This document shows, one piece after another, positions 1 through 7,635 of a stretch of DNA of 9,744 bases. The stretch comes from CAYSBE01 sp044337585 (GTDB lineage: Bacteria > Bacteroidota > Bacteroidia > UKL13-3), in contig JBIINH010000079.1 of NCBI GenBank assembly GCA_044337585.1, forward strand, positions 1-9,744, in the 5' to 3' direction. Every line of letters starts with the position of its first letter. Position 1 is the stretch's first letter. The notes under the pieces are model-generated. The model saw only the letters and a program-made list of their open reading frames with translations. It was not told where the DNA came from and did no database searches. The position numbers were made by a program, and so were the translations under genes.

Positions 1-78
1 AAGTCATTAAATTTTAAGAAAATGTTTTGTGATTAGGTAAAGCAACCCTACTTTAGTGCATTTAAATTAGGTTTAATT
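1..78. other. Upstream flank of the SNF2 gene, no gene seen
   Basis: This AT-rich leader holds no coding region I can support. The frame of the downstream SNF2 gene is closed by a TAG at 34-36, so that gene cannot begin further upstream than 37. The only ATG here, at 22, hits a stop after four codons. A TAATTTTG string at 74-81 matches the Bacteroidota -7 element, but it overlaps the predicted start codon and so is unlikely to drive this gene. Confidence 0.5.
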
Positions 79-3000
79 TTGCTCGTAACAAATACACATC
101 CGTTTGAATTGATTTACACTTTGCTAGTAAATCACAAGCACCTTGGGTGTGTATTACAACCTCATGTAGTCCAAAAAAACAGCTTAGGAAATTTCACACT
201 TACACACCAACGCATATTCGCAAAAACAGCCGAATACTATTCTAAAAAAATATCAATTGAAGATTTGGAAATCATTTCATTGCTTGATGAATTAGACGAG
301 CAGTACATCTTTAAAATGTTTTTTCACGACCATAAGAAAAAAATAAAAGCAGCTGACTTTTTCGAGAAACCAGCTTATAAAGATATAATTGATAACGAAG
401 TAAAGCCCTACATTGAAGATAAGATGAATGAGGTTTTGCAGAAACTTAAAGGCCGCACAATTTATAAGATGGGAAATGACAATAATCCTACTTCCCAATC
501 TATAGAAGTGAGCGAAGACAATGCTTCGGTTTTGTTTCATTTCAGACGAAACAATGAAGGAACCAACTATTTTCCTACTATCAAGCACGGTGGTAAGAAA
601 GTAGAATTTATGTATAAAGGTGCGCATATTATTTGCAATAAACCAGCATGGATGTTACTAGAGAATAACCTTTTTACATTTGAAAAAAATGTGGATGGAA
701 AAAAACTCATTGCATTTTTAAACAAACGATTTATTCAGATACCAAAGGCAGGAGAGGAGAACTACTTTAATAAATTTGTTACGCAATTGGTTGAAAAGTA
801 TGATGTGTATGCTGAAGGGTTCGATATAATTACCAGAAAAGAAGATCCCAAAGCTGTTTTGCAAGTTCAATTACTGCCCAACAGCGACCGATTGTCGTTG
901 CTGTTAAAATTTCACTACAACAAGGCACAATTTGAGTATGGCTCAGAGAATGATATTGATGCAGTGTTAGAGAAAAAGGCTGAATCTTACACATTTATTC
1001 GTGTGCGCAGAAACCGGTCAAAAGAGCAAGAGTTAAAAGAAGTATTGGATAAATTTGGTTTACAGCAAGTTGATGGGCCTATTTTTACAGTGCGAACTGC
1101 CGATACTTTTTTGCTTACAGGCGATTTGATGAAAGTAGAAACCACCAATCGATATGCATTCTTAGAGTGGGTAAATGAACATAAATCTGAGTTGGAATTA
1201 CAAGATATTGTAATTGACCACTCCAATGAATTGAGCAAATATTATTTCGGGAAAAGGGAAGTTAAATTTGAAGTAAAAGAGCAACGAGACTGGTTTGATG
1301 TGAGGGCAATTGTATATTTTGGCGAATTTTCATTTCCGTTTTTAGCGCTAAAAAGCAATATCCTCTCGGGCAAACGTGAGTTTATGTTGCCCAATGGACA
1401 AATTGCAATTATACCTGACGAGTGGTTTGGTAAACTTGCAGGCATGCTCGAGTTATCATTATCTCAAGATGATATTCATCTTGAGAAACATCATGTAGGT
1501 TTAATACAAGAGGTGCTGTCAGATGACAGTAAATTTTTGAATGTAGGTGAGAAACTTGCCAAAATAAAAGCATACGGTGAAGTGAAAGAAGCCGAGATGC
1601 CTCAGCATTTTAAAGGTGATTTAAGACCTTATCAAAAAGCAGGATTTGATTGGTTCTATTTCTTGAAAGAAAACCGATTTGGTGGCTGCCTTGCTGATGA
1701 TATGGGACTTGGAAAAACCATACAAACCCTTGCCTTGCTTCAAAAGGAAAAAGAAATATATGAGCATTGCAAAACACTAGAACCACAGCTCATTGCTCCT
1801 GTACCTATTCCCAGTATCACAATAGCACCTGCAAATCAATTGGATTTATTCGATGTTGGACAAGTCAAAGAACCTCATCAGGTAGTTGAGCTATCAAGCT
1901 CACAACCACACGAAGGGTTTAGCATTCCTGAAAACTTAAGAACCTATCAACGTACTACGCTCATTGTGGTTCCCAATTCATTGGTGTATAATTGGTACCA
2001 TGAAACACGAAAATTTACACCCAAACTCAAAGTATTAATATATACCGGTATTGGTCGTGATAAGAATCCGCAATTGTTTCAGCTTTATGATTTAATTATC
2101 AGTACCTATGGCACGGTAAGGGTTGATATTGATATTCTAAAAGACTACAGATTCAATTATGTTATATTAGATGAAAGTCAATCTATTAAAAATCCCAATT
2201 CACTTTCTGCACGAGCTGTTAAGCAACTTAAGTCAACCAATAAATTAGTCCTTACTGGTACACCCATTGAAAATAGTGTACAGGAATTGTGGAGCCAACT
2301 TTCATTTATCAATCCAGGCCTTGTAGGTTCGCTAAGTAGTTTTAATGAAAGGTTTGTAACACCTATAGAAAAAGGAAAAGACATTCACAAGATGTCTCAG
2401 CTAAAGGCAATTATAAAACCATTTGTTTTGAGGCGAACCAAAGACCAAGTAGCCAAAGATTTGCCTCCAAAAGTAGAGCAAGTGAAATATTGTAATATGA
2501 CTGAGCAGCAAGCTGAAGAATACGAAAAGGTAAAGTCATATTACCGCAATGAAATCCTTAAATCTATTTCAGAAATTGGTTTGCCCAAATCGCAACTTGT
2601 CTTATTGCAAGGACTTATAAAACTGAGGCAGATTGCTAATCATCCGAAACTCATTTTGCCTGAATATGAAGGCCAGGCTGGTAAATTTGATGAGATTATT
2701 GCCATGTCTGAAACTGCCATGCAAGAAGGTCATAAAGTGCTGCTATTCTCTCAATTTGTGAAACAACTCGATTTGTTTAGGGCACAATTTGATAAGAATG
2801 GTTGGAAATATTGTTACCTCGATGGTAGCACACCAAATGAGATGCGACAAAAACAAGTAGATATTTTTCAAAAAGATGATAGCATTTTATTCTTTCTAAT
2901 ATCATTAAAAGCCGGTGGTGTTGGATTAAATTTAACAGCTGCTGATTATGTATTTATCAGCGACCCATGGTGGAACCCCGCAGTTGAGCAACAAGCAGTA

Positions 3001-3189
3001 GACCGCACGCATCGTATCGGGCAAACCAAATCGGTTTTTAATTATAAATTCATCACCAAAGATACTGTTGAAGAAAAAATTCTTGCCTTACAACAATCAA
3101 AAAAAGAACTAGCCAATAATATTATAACCACAGAAGAAAGCTTTGTGAAGTCTTTTAATATTGACGAAATATTAGATATTTTATCTTAA
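79..3189 (+). CDS. SNF2-family DEAD/DEAH-type ATPase (helicase-like)
   Basis: This is a 1036-residue cytoplasmic SNF2/RapA-like ATPase, expected to use ATP to move along double-stranded DNA and remodel bound proteins; its actual substrate is unknown. The first 500 or so residues are a long N-terminal region with no recognisable SWIM zinc-finger cysteines. The two RecA-like lobes follow: motif I DDMGLGKT (540-547), motif II DESQ (698-701), motif III LTGTP (725-729), the FVLRRTKDQV block (782-791), motif IV VLLFSQF (887-893), motif V with AGGVGLNL (945-952), and motif VI from QQAVDRTHRIGQ (971-982). All catalytic motifs are present, so it should be active. Motif II reads DESQ rather than DEAH/DEGH. 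About 70 poorly conserved-looking residues (about 556-624) separate motifs I and Ia. TTG at 79 is chosen as start because the NTHPFELIY segment just after it looks like the conserved N-terminus of Bacteroidota relatives, and no ATG occurs in frame before residue 80. ATT at 76 is an alternative. Confidence 0.93.
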   Translation: MLVTNTHPFELIYTLLVNHKHLGCVLQPHVVQKNSLGNFTLTHQRIFAKTAEYYSKKISIEDLEIISLLDELDEQYIFKMFFHDHKKKIKAADFFEKPAYKDIIDNEVKPYIEDKMNEVLQKLKGRTIYKMGNDNNPTSQSIEVSEDNASVLFHFRRNNEGTNYFPTIKHGGKKVEFMYKGAHIICNKPAWMLLENNLFTFEKNVDGKKLIAFLNKRFIQIPKAGEENYFNKFVTQLVEKYDVYAEGFDIITRKEDPKAVLQVQLLPNSDRLSLLLKFHYNKAQFEYGSENDIDAVLEKKAESYTFIRVRRNRSKEQELKEVLDKFGLQQVDGPIFTVRTADTFLLTGDLMKVETTNRYAFLEWVNEHKSELELQDIVIDHSNELSKYYFGKREVKFEVKEQRDWFDVRAIVYFGEFSFPFLALKSNILSGKREFMLPNGQIAIIPDEWFGKLAGMLELSLSQDDIHLEKHHVGLIQEVLSDDSKFLNVGEKLAKIKAYGEVKEAEMPQHFKGDLRPYQKAGFDWFYFLKENRFGGCLADDMGLGKTIQTLALLQKEKEIYEHCKTLEPQLIAPVPIPSITIAPANQLDLFDVGQVKEPHQVVELSSSQPHEGFSIPENLRTYQRTTLIVVPNSLVYNWYHETRKFTPKLKVLIYTGIGRDKNPQLFQLYDLIISTYGTVRVDIDILKDYRFNYVILDESQSIKNPNSLSARAVKQLKSTNKLVLTGTPIENSVQELWSQLSFINPGLVGSLSSFNERFVTPIEKGKDIHKMSQLKAIIKPFVLRRTKDQVAKDLPPKVEQVKYCNMTEQQAEEYEKVKSYYRNEILKSISEIGLPKSQLVLLQGLIKLRQIANHPKLILPEYEGQAGKFDEIIAMSETAMQEGHKVLLFSQFVKQLDLFRAQFDKNGWKYCYLDGSTPNEMRQKQVDIFQKDDSILFFLISLKAGGVGLNLTAADYVFISDPWWNPAVEQQAVDRTHRIGQTKSVFNYKFITKDTVEEKILALQQSKKELANNIITTEESFVKSFNIDEILDILS
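1462..1486. repeat. Perfect inverted repeat (11-bp stem, 3-nt loop) inside the SNF2 gene
   Basis: TCTCAAGATGA at 1462-1472 is the exact reverse complement of TCATCTTGAGA at 1476-1486, with TAT between them. It lies wholly within the coding sequence, near residues 462-470. A second smaller hairpin, CTGTCA-GA-TGACAG at 1516-1529, follows 29 nt later and runs into a TAAATTTTT stretch. The pairing is seen directly. Any function, such as mRNA structure, pausing or protein binding, is unproven, and chance is possible. Confidence 0.6.
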
Positions 3190-3353
3190 TGCAAATTTAC
3201 CTTTGTAACAAAATACTGAAACTGGAAGATGAATTGTTTTTATATGATAGTTTATAGAGGGAATTTTTTTGAAAATTATAAGATACCACTTATCTATTAA
3301 TGCGGCCTTAAATTGCCTTACTTTCTTATATATTGCAACCATAAAATCTAAGT
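3190..3353. other. Intergenic region between SNF2 and acyl-CoA carboxylase genes
   Basis: This 164-base AT-rich gap contains no open frame I would call a gene. It holds a possible -7 element at 3198-3205, listed separately. A short inverted repeat, AGATA-ccact-TATCT, lies around 3280-3300. I see no convincing GC-rich stem followed by a T-run, so I cannot place a terminator for the SNF2 gene here. A TTTTTTT run near 3265 is not preceded by a good stem. Confidence 0.5.
3198..3205 (+). promoter_or_regulatory. Possible Bacteroidota -7 promoter element
   Basis: TACCTTTG at 3198-3205 fits the TAnnTTTG -7 consensus of the primary sigma factor in Bacteroidota, and lies just past the SNF2 stop codon. 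It would give a leader of roughly 140 nt before the carboxylase gene at 3354. No good TTTG -33 box sits at the expected 19-21 bases upstream; only T-rich sequence does. The call therefore rests on the -7 box alone and is tentative. Confidence 0.3.
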
Positions 3354-4931
3354 ATGACATCATCTAACGCACAACAAAATAATCAACCTGAAATGGATAA
3401 GAGGATATTGCTAACTCAATTACGCGAAAAATCATTAGAAGGAGGAGGGAAAGCCCGAATTGATGCACAGCACAAGAAAGGAAAACTAACCGCTCGAGAG
3501 CGTTTGCAGTTTCTAATGGACGAAGGTTCATTTGAAGAGATTGGTGCATTTGTGAGTCACCGAAGCAAAGACTTTGGAATGGAAAAACAGCAGATACTTG
3601 GAGATGGCGTTGTTACTGGATATGGTACCATTAATGGTCGTTTAATTTATGCCTTTTCACAAGATTTTACGGTTTTTGGTGGATCATTAAGCGAAACACA
3701 TGCTGAAAAAATTTGTAAACTAATGGACATGGCCATGAAAAATGGCTCACCCATTGTCGGTTTAAACGATTCAGGAGGTGCACGCATTCAAGAAGGTGTG
3801 GTATCATTAGGAGGATACGCAGATATATTTTACCGTAATACGTTGTCAAGTGGAGTTATTCCACAAATATCGGTTATCATGGGGCCTTGCGCTGGTGGTG
3901 CTGTATATAGTCCTGCAATCACTGATTTTATCATGATGGTTGAAAATACCAGTTATATGTTTGTTACCGGACCCAATGTGGTAAAAACGGTAACGCATGA
4001 AGAAGTTACATCTGAGCAATTGGGTGGCGCATCGGTGCATAGCAGCAAAAGTGGGGTGGCACATTTTACAGCAGCCAATGAGATTGATGCCATCAATCAA
4101 TTGAAAAAATTACTTAGTTATATTCCACAAAATTGCGAAGAAAAAGCACCTGATATATTTTACGAACAGACTGATGAAACAAGGGTTGCGTTGAAAAATA
4201 TTGTACCTGAAAATCCAAATCAGCCTTATGATATGCGCGAAGTTATTGAACAAATAGCCGATGCAGATTCATTTTACGAAGTACACAAAAATTTTGCAGA
4301 GAATATTGTTGTAGGTTTCGCACGATTGGCCGGTAAAAGTATTGGGATAGTTGGAAACCAACCTTCGCAACTAGCTGGGTGTTTAGATATTCATGCTTCG
4401 CAAAAAGCAGCACGATTTGTTCGATTTTGCGATGCCTTTAATATTCCTCTTCTTGTGCTTGAAGATGTTCCTGGATTCTTGCCCGGAACTGATCAAGAGT
4501 GGAATGCTATTATCACAAATGGAGCAAAATTACTATATGCATTTTGCGAAGCAACTGTGCCACGTATTACGGTAATTACACGGAAAGCCTATGGAGGTGC
4601 ATATGATGTAATGAATAGCAAACATATTGGTGCCGATATGAATTTTGCATGGCCTACTGCAGAAATTGCTGTGATGGGTGCAAAAGGTGCTGCAGAAATT
4701 ATTTTCAAAAAAGAGATTGACGAAGCGGCAGATCATGCAGCAGAGTTGGCTAGAAAAGAAAAACAGTATGCCGACCTTTTTGCAAATCCATATCGAGCAG
4801 CTGAACGTGGATTTGTTGATGCAGTTATTTTTCCGGAAGAAACACGTGTAAAACTTATCAAGGCCTTTGCCATGCTTGAAAATAAAGTCGCCAATTTGCC
4901 ACGTAAGAAACATGGTAATATTCCACTATAA
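3354..4931 (+). CDS. pccB: Acyl-CoA (propionyl-CoA) carboxylase, carboxyltransferase beta subunit
   Basis: This 525-residue protein is the carboxyltransferase subunit of a biotin-dependent acyl-CoA carboxylase. It moves CO2 from carboxybiotin to an acyl-CoA, most likely propionyl-CoA giving methylmalonyl-CoA, in the cytoplasm. Two crotonase-like domains are evident. The N-terminal half carries GGSLSETHAEKI (109-120), NDSGGARIQEG (138-148) and the GPCAGGA oxyanion loop (177-183). The C-terminal half carries DVPGFLPGT (371-379) and RKAYGGAYDV (410-419). Asp418 in that last motif sits where PccB-type enzymes have Asp and acetyl-CoA-preferring AccB types usually have a hydrophobic residue, which favours propionyl-CoA. 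Methylmalonyl-CoA decarboxylase alpha (MmdA) is a close relative and cannot be excluded. Biotin carboxylase and biotin carrier genes are not in this window. ATG at 3354 gives a polar, poorly conserved-looking 13-residue leader; Met14 (3393) is an alternative start. The length suits the family. Confidence 0.93.
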   Translation: MTSSNAQQNNQPEMDKRILLTQLREKSLEGGGKARIDAQHKKGKLTARERLQFLMDEGSFEEIGAFVSHRSKDFGMEKQQILGDGVVTGYGTINGRLIYAFSQDFTVFGGSLSETHAEKICKLMDMAMKNGSPIVGLNDSGGARIQEGVVSLGGYADIFYRNTLSSGVIPQISVIMGPCAGGAVYSPAITDFIMMVENTSYMFVTGPNVVKTVTHEEVTSEQLGGASVHSSKSGVAHFTAANEIDAINQLKKLLSYIPQNCEEKAPDIFYEQTDETRVALKNIVPENPNQPYDMREVIEQIADADSFYEVHKNFAENIVVGFARLAGKSIGIVGNQPSQLAGCLDIHASQKAARFVRFCDAFNIPLLVLEDVPGFLPGTDQEWNAIITNGAKLLYAFCEATVPRITVITRKAYGGAYDVMNSKHIGADMNFAWPTAEIAVMGAKGAAEIIFKKEIDEAADHAAELARKEKQYADLFANPYRAAERGFVDAVIFPEETRVKLIKAFAMLENKVANLPRKKHGNIPL

Positions 4932-4946
4932 CCTGTAAACGTATAC

Positions 4947-6548
4947 ATGAAAATAAATAAATTTATAGCATTCATTTCTGGAGTATGCTTTTTCACCTGC
5001 CCTGTACTTGCTCAAGGTGAGCAATTGAGAACCGCTTCTGTTATAAACAATGTGACGGTATTTATAAACCAAGCACAAGTTACACGTTTGGCAAAATTGA
5101 ACCTACCTGCCGGTGAGTCGCAAATAATATTCGACCATGTGTCACCTTATATCAATATCAATTCGATTCAGGTAAAAACAGGCGCAAATGTCCAACTAAT
5201 CTCTGTTTCGCAACGCAATAATTATTTGCTGAATGATGAAAAGCCTTCGTTTATTTTACAACTAGAAGACACATTAACAAAACTCAACTATCAACTTGAT
5301 TTGCTTCAAATAAAAATTGAAAGCATGAAATTGGAAAAAGAAGTTTTACTGGCAAATAAAAATATTGGTGGCGTTAATGGAAGCGTGAATGTAGATGAGC
5401 TTGAAGATGCATTGGTGCTTTTTAGAAAAAGAAATACTGAAATAGGTGAGGAGACATTAAAGCTAAATGGGCAAGTAAATAAATTAAAACAGCAACGAGA
5501 TAAATTTAAACAACAGCTTGATTCTTATTTAACAAACCGAAATAGTACTAGCGAGGTTGTGGTTTCAGTGAAAACACTCTCTACAGTTTCTAATGCAAGC
5601 ATCGAATGGTCCTACATGGTTAATCAAGCAAGTTGGACTCCGTTTTATGACTTGCGTGTGAGGGATTCAAAGTCGCCAATACAATTGGTTAGAAAAGCCT
5701 ATATCACTCAAGGTACAGGTGAAGATTGGACTAATGTGAAGATCAAACTTTCAACAGCTAATCCTTCAGAAAGCGGAGTGAGACCCTATTTACATAGTGT
5801 ATTTATAGATTTCAATTCGATCGAAGTGATAGCGACTTCAAAATTAGATATACGCTCATCTTCAACAAAGCCTGCTTATGAAACCTCAGATGAAGGTGCA
5901 ACAATGCAAAACAATGTTGGTATAGCTGTTCAGGAACAAACCGACATTAATGTAGAATATACCGTAAATTCAGCATATACCATTCCTAGCGATAAAAGTC
6001 CACACCAAGTAGATTTAATGGTGAGCAATATCCCTGCTCGCTATCAGTATGTGGCTGTGCCAAAATTAGATAAGCATGCATTTGTTACAGCACTTGTTTC
6101 CAACAATGATTTGGGAACTTTGGTGAAAGGGGAAGCACATGTTTATTTTGATGGTACCTATATTGGTAAAACATACTTGCAACAAAGTACTGAGGACACC
6201 GTACAGATTTCGCTAGGCAGAGATAAACGCATTCAAATACAACGCATTAAGTTAAAAGATTTTAGCAGCAAATCCGTTGCAGGAAGCTCACGCAAGGAGC
6301 TAAGTGCATGGGAAATTAATATTAGAAATACCTTGAAAGACGCTATCACGATTTTGGTAGAAGACCAAATACCCGTATCGGTTAACAAAGAAATAGAAGT
6401 GAAGATGACCAACTCTGGAGGCGCAACAGTTGATGAAACTACAGGTAAAATTATATGGAATATTGAAATACCCTCAGAAAAATCAACATCATTAAGGTAT
6501 ACATTTGAAATAAAATATCCTAAAGACAAACCAATTACTGCATATTGA
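4947..6548 (+). CDS. Secreted MuiA-like protein (DUF4140/DUF4139)
   Basis: This 533-residue exported protein belongs, by motif recognition, to the 'mucoidy inhibitor MuiA' family, whose molecular function is unknown. A signal peptide covers residues 1-22, with cleavage predicted after VLA (A22|Q23). A DUF4140-like N-terminal beta region (about 28-100) begins with a VINNVTVFINQAQVTR segment. A Lys/Glu/Gln-rich helical stretch follows (about 90-195) and is likely coiled coil. The DUF4139 region runs from about 205 to the end, with ASWTPFYDLRV (228-238), GEDWTNVKIKLSTANP (258-273) and a closing YTFEIKYPKDK strand. Only 15 nt separate it from the carboxylase gene and 1 nt from the next gene, so co-transcription with the following barrel gene is likely. 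No lipobox is seen, so it is probably periplasmic or outer-membrane associated. ATG at 4947 gives a well-formed signal peptide, which supports this start. Confidence 0.85.
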   Translation: MKINKFIAFISGVCFFTCPVLAQGEQLRTASVINNVTVFINQAQVTRLAKLNLPAGESQIIFDHVSPYININSIQVKTGANVQLISVSQRNNYLLNDEKPSFILQLEDTLTKLNYQLDLLQIKIESMKLEKEVLLANKNIGGVNGSVNVDELEDALVLFRKRNTEIGEETLKLNGQVNKLKQQRDKFKQQLDSYLTNRNSTSEVVVSVKTLSTVSNASIEWSYMVNQASWTPFYDLRVRDSKSPIQLVRKAYITQGTGEDWTNVKIKLSTANPSESGVRPYLHSVFIDFNSIEVIATSKLDIRSSSTKPAYETSDEGATMQNNVGIAVQEQTDINVEYTVNSAYTIPSDKSPHQVDLMVSNIPARYQYVAVPKLDKHAFVTALVSNNDLGTLVKGEAHVYFDGTYIGKTYLQQSTEDTVQISLGRDKRIQIQRIKLKDFSSKSVAGSSRKELSAWEINIRNTLKDAITILVEDQIPVSVNKEIEVKMTNSGGATVDETTGKIIWNIEIPSEKSTSLRYTFEIKYPKDKPITAY

Positions 6549-6549
6549 T

Positions 6550-7635
6550 ATGAAAACAAAATGGATTACATTGCTTTTGCAAATTTTAATAACAACAATT
6601 CTTCATGCACAAGTAGACTCTACAAGCATTGAAGAAGATGAAGAAGATTTTAGTAAATATGCCACTGCTGAATTGGCATCTGGTGGAAAGCGTTACTGTA
6701 CCAGTAAGGTATTTGATTTGAGTCCGAATAAACTCTTTTCATTAAGCTATGATTATCAAGGCGCACACAAGCTTACCAACTATGGCTTAAATACAGCAAA
6801 TGCAAAAGGTATTGATACTGCAACTAGCACCATCAAAGGAATGGGAGGCATTCGCCTAGGGGCAAATATTCCGGTGATTTCGAAAACCAATGTGTTGTGG
6901 TCGGTAGGGGCCACGTATTGGCGAATGAATTATAATTTTGATAACCCAGAAACACAAAATTATTTTACCAATGCGCTTTACCAACGTGGACTAACTACGA
7001 TGGGTTTAAACACAACATTGTTTAAACCATTTAATGAAAGGCAATTTGTTTTGGCATTTGTTTCTGCAGATGCAAACGGTGACTACACTTTTGGCGACAC
7101 TAAGTTGTTTGATTACCTTTCAAATCCAACTTATACCATTGCTGGTTTTTATGGCGTGAAACGTAACGATAGAAGCATATTGGCATTTGGTGTTTCCAGA
7201 ACCTACCGTGCGGGTAACCAAACTATTTTTCCCCTTATTTTATGGAACCACACCTTTGAAAATAGAAAATGGGGTGTAGAAATGCTACTTCCATCAAGGC
7301 TTAATATACGTAGGAATTTCAATCCAAGAACGCTTTTGTTTGTTGGCTACGAAATGGAAGGAAATAGCTATAGCATACTAAATAGAACGCCAGATCCATA
7401 TTACGATAATTATCTATTGAGGCGCTCAGAAGTTAGGCCACGCATTACTTTCGAGAAGTCAATATTTGGATTTGTTTGGTTAAGTATGCAGGCTGGCTAT
7501 CGCTTAAACTTTAGATACAATATTGATGAAACAGATTTTTTTAGGGCATTGGGTGATGAAGACAATTACAAAGAACTCAACGACCTTTCAAATGCATGGT
7601 ATTTTACCGTAGGCATCCACTTGGTTAGCCCTTAA
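6550..7635 (+). CDS. Predicted outer-membrane beta-barrel protein (DUF6268-like)
   Basis: This 361-residue exported protein is probably an outer-membrane beta-barrel. It has a clear signal peptide (cleavage after H19-A20, before Q21), then a short acidic linker with an EEDEEDF run. The rest is rich in alternating aromatic and polar residues typical of transmembrane strands, for example around WSVGATYWRMNYNF and WLSMQAGYRLNFRYN. A distinctive block with PLILWNHTF (228-236) and the nearby GVEMLLPSR and LLFVGYEMEGNSY segments resembles what I recall of DUF6268 proteins; that assignment is from memory and tentative. The last strand ends AWYFTVGIHLVSP. Its ATG comes one base after the stop of the MuiA-like gene (TGATATG), which strongly suggests translational coupling and perhaps a shared envelope role. 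Its stop overlaps the stop of the opposing gene by 4 bases. Substrate and function are unknown. Confidence 0.75.
   Translation: MKTKWITLLLQILITTILHAQVDSTSIEEDEEDFSKYATAELASGGKRYCTSKVFDLSPNKLFSLSYDYQGAHKLTNYGLNTANAKGIDTATSTIKGMGGIRLGANIPVISKTNVLWSVGATYWRMNYNFDNPETQNYFTNALYQRGLTTMGLNTTLFKPFNERQFVLAFVSADANGDYTFGDTKLFDYLSNPTYTIAGFYGVKRNDRSILAFGVSRTYRAGNQTIFPLILWNHTFENRKWGVEMLLPSRLNIRRNFNPRTLLFVGYEMEGNSYSILNRTPDPYYDNYLLRRSEVRPRITFEKSIFGFVWLSMQAGYRLNFRYNIDETDFFRALGDEDNYKELNDLSNAWYFTVGIHLVSP

Noticed and set aside
74..81. TAATTTTG promoter -7 match upstream of SNF2
   Set aside because: It overlaps the predicted TTG start, so transcription would begin after the start codon. In such AT-rich DNA one match is also expected by chance.
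3255..3275. T-run as a possible terminator for the SNF2 gene
   Set aside because: No stable stem precedes it, so an intrinsic terminator cannot be supported.
4533..4913. 126-codon open frame on the reverse strand, rich in Cys
   Set aside because: It lies fully antisense to the conserved C-terminal half of the carboxylase gene, resembles no family I know and has no gene-like context. It is a shadow frame.
6233..6559. 108-codon reverse frame at the MuiA/barrel junction
   Set aside because: It is antisense to the conserved DUF4139 C-terminus and has no independent support.
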